Virus record (IMG/VR): IMGVR_UViG_3300036715_003906
Location: 62,001 to 126,000 of that record
Strand: one strand, 5' to 3'
Length of the DNA: 64,000 bases
Source of the DNA: a virus
Numbering within the stretch: the stretch's first letter is position 1; each line of letters starts with the position of its first letter. The notes under the pieces were generated by a model. That model saw only the letters and a list, made by a program, of their open reading frames with translations. It did not search any database and was not told the origin of the DNA. Below are positions 1-7,742 of this stretch, in pieces. Position numbers and translations under genes: made by a program.

Positions 1-288
1 TTGGACGCTCTCCGCCACGAGGGGCGCCGTCGCCGTGGTCGACCCGAGCAGGGTCCCCGGCGCCGGGGGCGGCACGACGCCGTACACGGCCTCGTTCGAC
101 AGGGCAGGGCCCGTCAGGAAGCGCTCCGCATTCGGGTCCCCACGGCCCACCACACCCTCGGGGCTGAGGGCGGAGTCGCCCACCGTGAGCGCCTTGCCTC
201 CGGCAGAGGTGTCCGCACGGCGGAGAGCCTCCAGCTCCAGGCGGGTCAGGTTGGAGAGCGTGCTCGTCGGGCTATAGGTTCCGGCCAT
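1..288 (-). CDS. Virion-type protein of unknown function, C-terminus cut by window edge
   Basis: An open frame of 96 codons starts at the ATG at 288-286 and runs off the left edge without a stop, so only the N-terminus is visible. It begins MAGTYSPTSTLSNLTRLELE and is rich in Ser, Thr, Ala, Gly and Pro, as many phage appendage proteins are. A purine stretch (AGAGGATTC) just upstream can serve as ribosome binding site. It follows the 714-residue gene after a 33-base gap that holds a recurring AT-rich junction motif, so it is probably the next gene of the same late operon. I recognise no domain, and the assignment as a virion protein rests on neighbourhood only. Confidence 0.6.
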   Translation of the reverse strand, partial: MAGTYSPTSTLSNLTRLELEALRRADTSAGGKALTVGDSALSPEGVVGRGDPNAERFLTGPALSNEAVYGVVPPPAPGTLLGSTTATAPLVAESVQ

Positions 289-310
289 GAATCCTCTGCT
301 GTGTCTGCGG

Positions 311-325
311 GGATAAAAGACTCAG
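311..325 (-). promoter_or_regulatory. Recurring junction motif, copy 1 (AGTCTTTTATCC type)
   Basis: Read on the coding strand this is CTGAGTCTTTTATCC. It begins at the stop codon of the 714-residue gene and lies about 25 bases before the next ATG. Related sequences occur at five other gene junctions in the window. Function is inferred: a -10-like promoter element or an mRNA processing site. Confidence 0.3.
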
Positions 326-2466
326 GGGGTGAGCCACTCGAACTCATTGACCCCAAGGGTCGTCCCGGGTCCTTTGATGAGCGTGAGGCGCAGGAAGAGG
401 GGGAACACCAACCCGTAGTTGCCCGTCGGCGACGTCGTGTTGTAGCTCACAACGACGTCCGAGCCCGAGGTTGAAAGACCGGTCTGGCACCCGTGACCGT
501 CCACCGTGGTGAGGTCAGGGTCGCCTTGGATGCGCCCGAGGTCAAGCCACCCCGTGACCCCGGGGACCTTGATCTCCAGGATCGCGCCCCCCGGATGATC
601 CGCCACGGGGTCGCCTGTGAAGACGCCGAGCGAGGCAAAAGCCGATGCCGCGAGCCCGTTTACCCGGATCCGGCCCGTGTTCCGGGAGATGCCCGTGTCG
701 AAGGCTCGGACGTACCGCCGCAGATGGTTCGCGGCATCCGCCGCCAGAACCGCCGCGTAGTTGGGCTGCCCCGTGGGACGGTAGACCGCAGCGGAGTAAT
801 CCGTCGTCGGATAGACCACCTGGTTGCCGATGATTTGCAGGTCGTCACCCCCCGCCGTCAGCACCGCCGCGGAGTTGAAGTGGTCACCCCCCGCGGGGAT
901 AACACCCACCGTGGCCACGCTGGCCGGGTAGGTCGAGACGTAGCGATACCGCTCGTCGACCATCGGCTCCAGGGTCGTGGTCGAGGCCGTGCTCCCCCCC
1001 GACTGGGGAAAGGAGTTGAAGAGCCAGGCGTGGTTGGTGTCCTCGTAGGAGGTCGCGACGTTCTGGTACGGCTTGCTCAGCTCCACGGTAAAGACCCCTA
1101 CGCCCTGCCCGCTCCGGGTGAAAGGCGTCGGGGAAGGAATCGTGACCGATCCGCTCGCAAACTGGCCCTGGTCTCCGGGCAGGGGCGCCGAGGATAGCGA
1201 GTAGAGGCTGCCCCCCGTCGGCTTGAGCTGCGTGTACGGGACGTCGAGGGCCGTCCCACCGAAGGTCGCAAAGTCGAACCGGATCGGCGGGTAATCCGTC
1301 GTGAAGCCCGTGGGGATGTCGGGGGGGCTGGCTGTCGTGCCCAGGTAAAAACTCCCATTAAAGAGGTTGTTCACCCGGAGGTCCACCGTCCACGACAAGC
1401 CCGCGCCCGAGTAGTGCTGGACCCCCGACGTCGCGATGAGGGTCGGGGACCCGTTGACCGTGACGTTGAAGAGCGCCCCAGACGGCGCCGTGCTCGACTG
1501 GGGGTCGACGAAGATGTTGTGCCGGTTGACCGTCTCGATGTCCCCCACGTCAAAGCTCCCCGCGATCGGAACCGCCGAGTACACGTTGGCCGCCACCATG
1601 TTCCCCGAGGTCAGGTTGACCGGCTGGATGGCGCTCAGGCTGACCGCGAAGGTCTCCCGCCAGTGGACGAGGAGGTACGAGCCGTTGTCCCCGTTCGACA
1701 GGGGGCGGCTCATGGCGAACGACGCGAGCTGGTAGCGGAAGAAGTCGATCCCGTAGTCGGCGTAGATCCCCGCGTAGGCCGAGTAATCCTTGAGGTTCGG
1801 GAGCCGGTGGGTGAGCGCGAAGATGTCGAGCCCGCCCCCTCCCGTGTGGTCGGCCTGGGCCCCCGTGCGGCTCGATTCCAGGAAGTTTGCGCTGGGCAAG
1901 CCCGCCGGGGGCGCCGCGGAGCCCAGCCACACGGCCCCGACGAGCGTCGTGTGGCTGCTGTCGAAGTAGTCGCTCGTCGTGGTCGTCCGGTAGAGGGCGA
2001 GGACGCCGCGGTCCGCCGGGAAGAAGACCCCGAGGCCAAAGAGCACGTTCGTGCCCGCCTGGTAAATGGTGTGCGTCGGGACCACGGCCCCGCTCCGGGC
2101 AAAGCCGCCCTTGACCGCCGAGGGCCACGTCGGGACCCCGGAGTTCGGGCCCCCCAGGTTGCGCCCGAGCGTGTTGGGCCGGGCGGGGAGCAGGTCCTTC
2201 ATCATGGCGATGAAGTCCTCGACGTTCTCCCCGTCGATCAGCCCCCCGACGCTGCTCAGGATGGCCTCTCCCGTGGGCGTGTAGACGGGGTTGATCCCGA
2301 TCGCCGAGGCCATGTGGGCGTCGACCGGGTCCGTGATGTGGGCTTCGAGCCCCGCGCCCCCGCCTCCCCCGGGCAGAAACAGGAGGGCACTGGCGGAGAC
2401 CGTCCCGGCCGGGACCTTGCCCGGGCCGGGGTTGACCGTCGTGTTCGGATCTTTCGTGCTCGGCAT
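322..2466 (-). CDS. Large virion appendage / tail fibre-like protein (714 aa)
   Basis: A 714-residue protein with the beta-rich composition (Gly, Ser, Thr, Val, Asn; few charges, few Cys) typical of baseplate appendages and fibres. A glycine run (about residues 33-38) follows a short N-terminal segment. Residues about 75-110 look helical, and the rest reads as beta-sandwich material. I recognise no enzyme motif. The start ATG at 2466 sits 3 bases after the stop of the 863-residue gene, so the two are almost certainly co-translated. The high third-position GC in this frame supports it over the Arg/Pro-rich reading frames on the other strand. Role inferred from position at the distal, fibre end of the tail cluster. 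Confidence 0.65.
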   Translation of the reverse strand: MPSTKDPNTTVNPGPGKVPAGTVSASALLFLPGGGGGAGLEAHITDPVDAHMASAIGINPVYTPTGEAILSSVGGLIDGENVEDFIAMMKDLLPARPNTLGRNLGGPNSGVPTWPSAVKGGFARSGAVVPTHTIYQAGTNVLFGLGVFFPADRGVLALYRTTTTSDYFDSSHTTLVGAVWLGSAAPPAGLPSANFLESSRTGAQADHTGGGGLDIFALTHRLPNLKDYSAYAGIYADYGIDFFRYQLASFAMSRPLSNGDNGSYLLVHWRETFAVSLSAIQPVNLTSGNMVAANVYSAVPIAGSFDVGDIETVNRHNIFVDPQSSTAPSGALFNVTVNGSPTLIATSGVQHYSGAGLSWTVDLRVNNLFNGSFYLGTTASPPDIPTGFTTDYPPIRFDFATFGGTALDVPYTQLKPTGGSLYSLSSAPLPGDQGQFASGSVTIPSPTPFTRSGQGVGVFTVELSKPYQNVATSYEDTNHAWLFNSFPQSGGSTASTTTLEPMVDERYRYVSTYPASVATVGVIPAGGDHFNSAAVLTAGGDDLQIIGNQVVYPTTDYSAAVYRPTGQPNYAAVLAADAANHLRRYVRAFDTGISRNTGRIRVNGLAASAFASLGVFTGDPVADHPGGAILEIKVPGVTGWLDLGRIQGDPDLTTVDGHGCQTGLSTSGSDVVVSYNTTSPTGNYGLVFPLFLRLTLIKGPGTTLGVNEFEWLTP

Positions 2467-2469
2467 GGC

Positions 2470-5061
2470 TCACGCCTTCTGCTGGATCGGGTTGCCCTTG
2501 AGGCGGAAGAATGCCGCCGTCGTGGTGTTCGAGGCCGCCGAGGGGTTGAAGGCGACGTCGTTGTTTGCGTCGAAGAACGCCTCCCGGATGATCACGCCGA
2601 GCACCAGTTGCCCCGGCTTCCCGAGGCCCGAGGCCGCCGGCAGCTCGGCCACGAAGGCCAGAGCGTTCCGATGCCGCTTCGGGTCGGAGAACGGCTGCGC
2701 GTAGGCGTTGGGGATGTACTGCCCCCCGGGCACCGTGGGAAAGAAGGTCCGCCCCTCGATGTCCGCGTCCCCGTTCCCGCGCGTGAAGGTCACGCTCTCG
2801 GGGTTGGGCACGTAGCCGATGAAGGCCGGCAGGCGCATGTAGCCGGTCGTCGCCGAGAAGTCGGTGACCGCCACCCCCGCCCCCGCGCGTAGCTCATGGT
2901 CCCCCGAGAAGGTGCCCCCCGAGGCCGGGTAGATACCCCCGAGCTGCGTCGAGGCGACCGCGTAGGGGTAGGCATCGTCCGGGCTCCCAGGGCCCGCCGT
3001 GAGGGCGTGGATCGTCGGGTCCACCAGCCGGGGCGTCACCGTGAAGCTCGTGCCCACCAGGGACCCCGGCGCCGACTGCGCAGCCCGGGCCTCGTAGTAG
3101 ATGGTCATCTGCTCGCCGTACTGCGGCAAGGGCCGGATGGCCTGGTAGGTGACGACCAGCGTGTCGCCCGGGGCCGTGTTGTCCGCCCCGTTCGTGTAGG
3201 TGCCGACCCGGCCCGAGGGCGAGAGGGTCACGCCCCCCACGATGGGCGTGGCGTTCTTCGTCACGCTCACAATCTGCCGGGCCCGCTCGGGGAGCGTGAA
3301 GGACCCCGAGGCCCCCGCGCTGTCCGCCCGCATCGTGATCGACTGGGTCGTTGTCAGGTACTGGAGCATCACCTCCCGGTGCGGGGCATTGATCTGGTTG
3401 CCACCGTAGAAGGCGCTGAAGTTCACCGGCGCCGAGGACAGAAGCTGCCCGGGGTTGTTGACCGTGAAGCTGCCCGAGCCAAAGTCCGCCGTCGGCGTCT
3501 TCGTGAGCCCCTGCCCCGGGGGGTAGGCTACGAGCAGGGTGACGTAGAGCGTCTCGTCCACGAGCCCCGCCGGCACCGTGCCCACCGTCAGGTTGATCGA
3601 GGTCACCGGCATCGCCCCGAGCCCCGTGATCGTCGTCAGGCTCGCGCTGGCGTCGTAGGTCTGCTGGCCCGCGCCCCCGATCCACCGGACCCCGACCACG
3701 TCCGTCCACACGACCGCCGCCGCGTTGTACGCGGCCCAGTTGAAGGGCGAGTAGGGGAAGATGGTGAGCGATGAGGGGTCGATCGTCACGACGTCGCCCA
3801 CGGTCCAGGTGCCCCCGGGGGGCGCGCAGGCCACCACGATGGTCTCGAGGACCACCCGGTCGGAGAAGGCCCGCCGGGCCGCGTCGAACTGCCCGATGAA
3901 CGTGGCCCCGGGCGTGTCCCCGGTCACCGTGCCATCGCCCCCGTTGGCGTTGCTGATCCCGATCTCGTCAGCCCAGAGCACCGTCGCCCCCACGACGCCC
4001 CCTCCGATCGGCGTCAGGGTCAGCTCCTGCTCCAGCAGGTTGTCGAAGATCCAGCCCAGGTTCTTCGCGAGAAGCTCGGCCATGGCCCAGCCGCCCGGGC
4101 GCACGGAGAGGCGCGCATCGACGATGTCCCGCCGGGCGATGATGTCGTTGTACAGGCCGTCGGGGCGGTCGCTCGGCCCGGGGGAGGCCACCCCGCCGTT
4201 GTGGTTCGTGTTCCGGTCGAAGGCCGTGGTGTTGCGCCGGATCACCCCGGTGAGGGGGATCGCGTACATATAGCCGTCCACGGTCCCCAGGGCGTTCGCC
4301 GGGTTGCCGTCACCCGCCCGCCAGAGGCCCGAGTCCCCGTTGCTCGCCTGGTTGGTGTAGGGGAAGGACGTGGTGCTCCCGTCAGGCGTCGCGGCGTTCG
4401 GGGGGACCGAGCGAGCGAGGACCGAGGAGTCGTCGAGGCCGTAGGGATAGGTCGCAAGGTCCACCCCCTGCACGGCCCGGAGGCGGTACTGGATCTGAAC
4501 ACGCTTGGTCGACTCGACCCCGAGCGTGCCGTCGAGGATGTCATCGACGAAGTTCAAGGTGAGGTCCTGGCTGCTGTCGACCTTGACGTTGCCGTTCCAC
4601 CAGATGCGCCCCGAGGGGCTCTTGCCCGTCGCCGAGGGGCTCGGGCTGACGAGCTGGCGCCAGACCTCCAGAAAGACGAAGTCCGTGCGCTTGGCCGCCG
4701 TCCCCGTGGGGCCCGCTCCGAGGGCAAGGAGGTTCGCGCCGTCGGTCGACCCCGTCCACGAGACCGGGATGATCCAGCCGTTGACGTGGGCCACAAGCCC
4801 CGCCTGGATCTTGATCTGGTTGACCACCGTGCTCGCGCTCCAGAAGGGCGAGGTGACGCTGCTGGTCACCGCCCGGTCGTCGAGCCACCCCGAGGGGAGC
4901 CCGAGCCGGAGGGTGGCCCGCTCGGTTGCCTGGGCAATGTCCCCTTCAAGGTTCAGCTCCTTGTCGAGGACCGCTTTCCCCTTCTGAAAGATCGTGAGGT
5001 CCCAGGCGCGGCCCGCCGTATCGAGCACCCCGGAGACCACCGGACCGTAGTTGTTTGCCAT
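2470..5061 (-). CDS. Large virion structural protein, baseplate/fibre region (863 aa)
   Basis: The N-terminus (WDLTIFQKGKAVLDKELN) followed by a hydrophobic-aromatic FVFLEVWRQLV segment near residue 125 resembles structural proteins I associate with large contractile-tailed phages, where a short 'kept in one subunit' head precedes long beta-rich domains. No catalytic motif is visible. About residues 330-350 form a helical stretch, and the remainder looks like a chain of Ig-like or beta-sandwich domains rich in Thr, Val, Gly and Asn. The gene lies between an HNH endonuclease gene upstream (3-base gap) and the 714-residue gene downstream (3-base gap). The endonuclease appears to have been inserted between two structural genes without damaging either. 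Specific function unknown. Confidence 0.65.
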   Translation of the reverse strand: MANNYGPVVSGVLDTAGRAWDLTIFQKGKAVLDKELNLEGDIAQATERATLRLGLPSGWLDDRAVTSSVTSPFWSASTVVNQIKIQAGLVAHVNGWIIPVSWTGSTDGANLLALGAGPTGTAAKRTDFVFLEVWRQLVSPSPSATGKSPSGRIWWNGNVKVDSSQDLTLNFVDDILDGTLGVESTKRVQIQYRLRAVQGVDLATYPYGLDDSSVLARSVPPNAATPDGSTTSFPYTNQASNGDSGLWRAGDGNPANALGTVDGYMYAIPLTGVIRRNTTAFDRNTNHNGGVASPGPSDRPDGLYNDIIARRDIVDARLSVRPGGWAMAELLAKNLGWIFDNLLEQELTLTPIGGGVVGATVLWADEIGISNANGGDGTVTGDTPGATFIGQFDAARRAFSDRVVLETIVVACAPPGGTWTVGDVVTIDPSSLTIFPYSPFNWAAYNAAAVVWTDVVGVRWIGGAGQQTYDASASLTTITGLGAMPVTSINLTVGTVPAGLVDETLYVTLLVAYPPGQGLTKTPTADFGSGSFTVNNPGQLLSSAPVNFSAFYGGNQINAPHREVMLQYLTTTQSITMRADSAGASGSFTLPERARQIVSVTKNATPIVGGVTLSPSGRVGTYTNGADNTAPGDTLVVTYQAIRPLPQYGEQMTIYYEARAAQSAPGSLVGTSFTVTPRLVDPTIHALTAGPGSPDDAYPYAVASTQLGGIYPASGGTFSGDHELRAGAGVAVTDFSATTGYMRLPAFIGYVPNPESVTFTRGNGDADIEGRTFFPTVPGGQYIPNAYAQPFSDPKRHRNALAFVAELPAASGLGKPGQLVLGVIIREAFFDANNDVAFNPSAASNTTTAAFFRLKGNPIQQKA

Positions 5062-5064
5062 GCG

Positions 5065-5868
5065 TCAGACTCCGGGTTCCATAACAGGGATCACAGCCTT
5101 GCGGGACATCGTTCGGACCCGGTGGCAGTTGGCGCACACCAGCTCACACTTGGCGATCTCTGCAAGGACTTTCTCACGGGACCAGGACCACATTGCGCTG
5201 ATGCCGGAGACCTTGTCGTCCTGGAGGTGATCGAAGTCCATCGCCGGATGATGCAGCGTCTTGCCGCAGTCCTTGCAGGGGGTCGCCTTGAGGGCAGAGA
5301 GCCACTCCCTGAACGCGCGCACCTTGGGAATCCTGGAAGCCCCCTTCCGGGCCTGTGTCCGTACCCGATGGCAGGCGCAGCAGACCAGCTCGCACTTCTC
5401 AAGCTCCGCCAAGACCGCCTCACGTCGATGGTTGGCCATCTTGCCGAGTGCCCACCGCTTCGTCCCGCGGACGTGGTCGAACTCCATGCAGAAAGGGGGG
5501 TACACCCCCACGCAGTCGAGGCAGGGCTTGCCCGCCTTGAGGCCATCGAGGAAAGCACGATGCTCCTGCCCCCGGCGCTGGTAATCCGACAGCAGATCGT
5601 CGCGGTGAGCCTCACGCCACTTGTCGGACGCGACCTTGTATTGGCCCTTTTTCTCGGCCCACCTCGCCCGGTTCGCGGCGTTCCGATCCGCTCGGTTTGC
5701 GGCATGGTGTGCCCGTCGAGCCATGTTCACCTCGGGGGTGAGATTCCGCGCGTTCATGTACGTCCTGTTGCACAGAAGGCACCACGAGCCGCAGCCATCG
5801 GCTCGCCGATTGTCCTTGACGAACTCGGACAAGGGCTTGTCCAGACGGCATTTCGAGCAGGTTTTCAT
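5065..5868 (-). CDS. HNH endonuclease with two tandem HNH-type zinc modules (probable free-standing homing endonuclease)
   Basis: The 267-residue protein has an N-terminal zinc-ribbon-like element (C4, C7, C30, C33). It is followed by a basic Ala/Arg/Asn linker (about 45-105) and two successive HNH-like modules. Module 1 has C116-x2-C119, D131-H132, C163 and C166-H167. Module 2 has C198-x2-C201, D213-H214, C245 and C248-H249. Both end in the same CELVC..CHRVRT signature. HNH enzymes nick or cut DNA using a bound metal ion, and in phages such small genes sit between structural genes as selfish homing elements. The 3-base gap downstream and 17-base gap upstream fit a clean insertion between two virion genes. 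Tandem duplication of the nuclease core is unusual, and one module may now only bind DNA. Confidence 0.88.
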   Translation of the reverse strand: MKTCSKCRLDKPLSEFVKDNRRADGCGSWCLLCNRTYMNARNLTPEVNMARRAHHAANRADRNAANRARWAEKKGQYKVASDKWREAHRDDLLSDYQRRGQEHRAFLDGLKAGKPCLDCVGVYPPFCMEFDHVRGTKRWALGKMANHRREAVLAELEKCELVCCACHRVRTQARKGASRIPKVRAFREWLSALKATPCKDCGKTLHHPAMDFDHLQDDKVSGISAMWSWSREKVLAEIAKCELVCANCHRVRTMSRKAVIPVMEPGV

Positions 5869-5885
5869 GGCCCCACCCTACAGGA

Positions 5886-7736
5886 TCAAAAGGAAAGTCT
5901 CCACACGATCGTGAAGGTACTCGTCGCCGGCTTGTTGATCACCGCGAAGGTGAGGTAGTTGATCAGCGTGTCCCGCGTCGTCAGGTCCACGGCCGCGTTG
6001 TACGCGCCGTTGGGGGGCGAGACCGGGTTCTTGATCGAGAGATTCGAGTTGACGTTCCCCCCGAGGAGGCCCATCTCGACGAGCGGCCCGACCGCCTCGG
6101 ACTCCGTGAACGTGCAGACGAAGTCAACGACATTGGTGGGGATCGACGTCGGCAGGCCGCTCGCGTCCACGAAGTTCGTCGAGGCCAGCGTCTTGCGGCT
6201 GATCTCCGAGTAAAGGGCCCGCTGCGTGACCGTCGGCGCCGGGGGGCTCATCGGGTTCCACCCGACGTCGCCGCTGCCCACCGCGAGGGCAAAGACCCCG
6301 TGCGGGGGCTCGGACGGGTCCTTCATCAGCCGGGCGATGAGGATGCTGGCGTCCTTGACGACCAGGTTCCGCTTCTCCCAGATCTCTTGCAGCTCCCCCG
6401 TCTCGCCGTCCCGCATGTACAGGAACACGTCTCCCCGGATGTACCCACACCCTCCGGGGTCGCCGCTGTACTCGTCCCGCGCCCGGCTGGCCAGGTAGAA
6501 GTCGAGGCCGTGTTCGTGCGGGGCAGGGAGGCTCTCTCGGACGTGCATCTGATCTTTTCTCCTCGCCCCCCGCCGCGATAAGAGGGCTAAGGCAACCAGC
6601 GTGATCGTCGTCGTCGGCCCCGGGGGGATCGGGGCTCCGTTATCCGCGCAGATAAACAGGGCCCCGCCGCTGCCGTCCAGCGTCCAGTAGGGGTTATTGA
6701 GGTAGGCAAGGTAGCTCACGTCGAAGGGCTCCGTGAGCGTGGCCACGCAACGCCCGTCGGCCGCCTGGGGGGCGGCGTCAAGGACCTTCTGGTGCAAGTC
6801 GACCCGGGCCTCGCTGAGCACCCCCGCCCCGCCCCAGAGGACCGCGTCCCCCAGGCCCGTGACCGCGCCACCACCCCACAAGAACAGGGCCGAGGGGTCA
6901 ACGGGGGCCGGAAGAGGGTACTCGTCGTAGGCTTTCGTGCAGGCCGTGACCGAGTCGACCTGGATGACCGAGGCGGCCAGGGGCGAGAGAAGGGCCGGGC
7001 TGAAGAAGAGGAGCCCCGCGTGCTGGCCGAGGAGTCCGCCGGTCAGCTCCCCCGAGAAGCTCCCCAGGGCCACCTGGGCCCGGAGCGGCGCCATGGCCCA
7101 CTGGAAGGAGAGCGACCGGGGAGACACCTCCCGGCCATCGGGGGTGAGGAGGCCCGAGCTGAGCCGGGCCACGTAGACCCGCGTGGGCACGAGGTCCTCC
7201 CCGAGCTGCACGACCATCGACACGGGGTTGCCCGCCTGCTCGGCCACGACCCCGGAGATCAGGAGATCCTCCCCGTCCACCGTGGTGATGCGGTAGGAGG
7301 CCGGGTCGAGGAGGTCGCCGCTCCTCCGCAGAGGCTCGCTGAAGAGTAGCCGGACCCGGCGCGGACCTGTCGGCACCACCCGGGCCCCCGCGGGATTGAT
7401 CAGGCCCGTGAAGGTCGCCGTGCGCCCGTAGGGAGCCAGGGTGCGGCCGAGGATGTCCTTGGCCGCCGTCACCGTCACCACGTAGGTCTGAGCCGCCTGG
7501 GGCGATGTCGTGAGCAGGACCGACGAGGTCCCCCGCGTCGCCGCCGTGACCGTGAGCCCGGGGATGGAATAGTTCCCCGGGTCCGTGGTCGCGGCAAAGC
7601 CCGCGTCGAGCAGGGCGCTGAACGCCACCTCGACCAACGTACCCGTCTGCGCCTCCGCCCCCGTGACCACGAAGGGACCCGGGAGACTGCCGTAGGGAGT
7701 GGTGCCGTACCCTTCGATGCCGAAATGCCCTGTCAT
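5886..7736 (-). CDS. Virion/fibre protein (616 aa), possibly two genes joined in frame
   Basis: Residues 1 to about 395 are Ig-like, beta-rich segments similar in style to the adjacent 1925-residue fibre protein. From M397 on, the sequence (MHVRESLPAPHEHG...) looks like an independent small structural protein of about 220 residues. The join reads LALLSRRGARRKDQ, and its DNA is the recurring gene-junction motif plus a good ribosome binding site (GAGGAG, 12 bases before an internal ATG at 6548-6546). An out-of-frame TAG lies directly before that motif. Either the ORF is a real fusion with an internal start, or a one-base error or mutation has removed the stop of an upstream gene. The upstream start ATG at 7736 lies 6 bases after the stop of the 1925-residue gene. 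Confidence 0.6.
   Translation of the reverse strand: MTGHFGIEGYGTTPYGSLPGPFVVTGAEAQTGTLVEVAFSALLDAGFAATTDPGNYSIPGLTVTAATRGTSSVLLTTSPQAAQTYVVTVTAAKDILGRTLAPYGRTATFTGLINPAGARVVPTGPRRVRLLFSEPLRRSGDLLDPASYRITTVDGEDLLISGVVAEQAGNPVSMVVQLGEDLVPTRVYVARLSSGLLTPDGREVSPRSLSFQWAMAPLRAQVALGSFSGELTGGLLGQHAGLLFFSPALLSPLAASVIQVDSVTACTKAYDEYPLPAPVDPSALFLWGGGAVTGLGDAVLWGGAGVLSEARVDLHQKVLDAAPQAADGRCVATLTEPFDVSYLAYLNNPYWTLDGSGGALFICADNGAPIPPGPTTTITLVALALLSRRGARRKDQMHVRESLPAPHEHGLDFYLASRARDEYSGDPGGCGYIRGDVFLYMRDGETGELQEIWEKRNLVVKDASILIARLMKDPSEPPHGVFALAVGSGDVGWNPMSPPAPTVTQRALYSEISRKTLASTNFVDASGLPTSIPTNVVDFVCTFTESEAVGPLVEMGLLGGNVNSNLSIKNPVSPPNGAYNAAVDLTTRDTLINYLTFAVINKPATSTFTIVWRLSF
6576..6590 (-). promoter_or_regulatory. 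Recurring junction motif, copy 2, inside the 616-aa ORF
   Basis: Coding-strand TTAGCCCTCTTATCG, followed by a GC-rich stretch and GAGGAG before an internal ATG at 6548. It resembles copies at true gene ends, which argues that a gene boundary exists here. Confidence 0.3.
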
Positions 7737-7742
7737 GGTCCC

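Noticed and set aside
5065-5868. Intron-encoded endonuclease
   Set aside because: Both flanking structural genes have their own start and stop and no split coding sequence is seen, so it appears free-standing.
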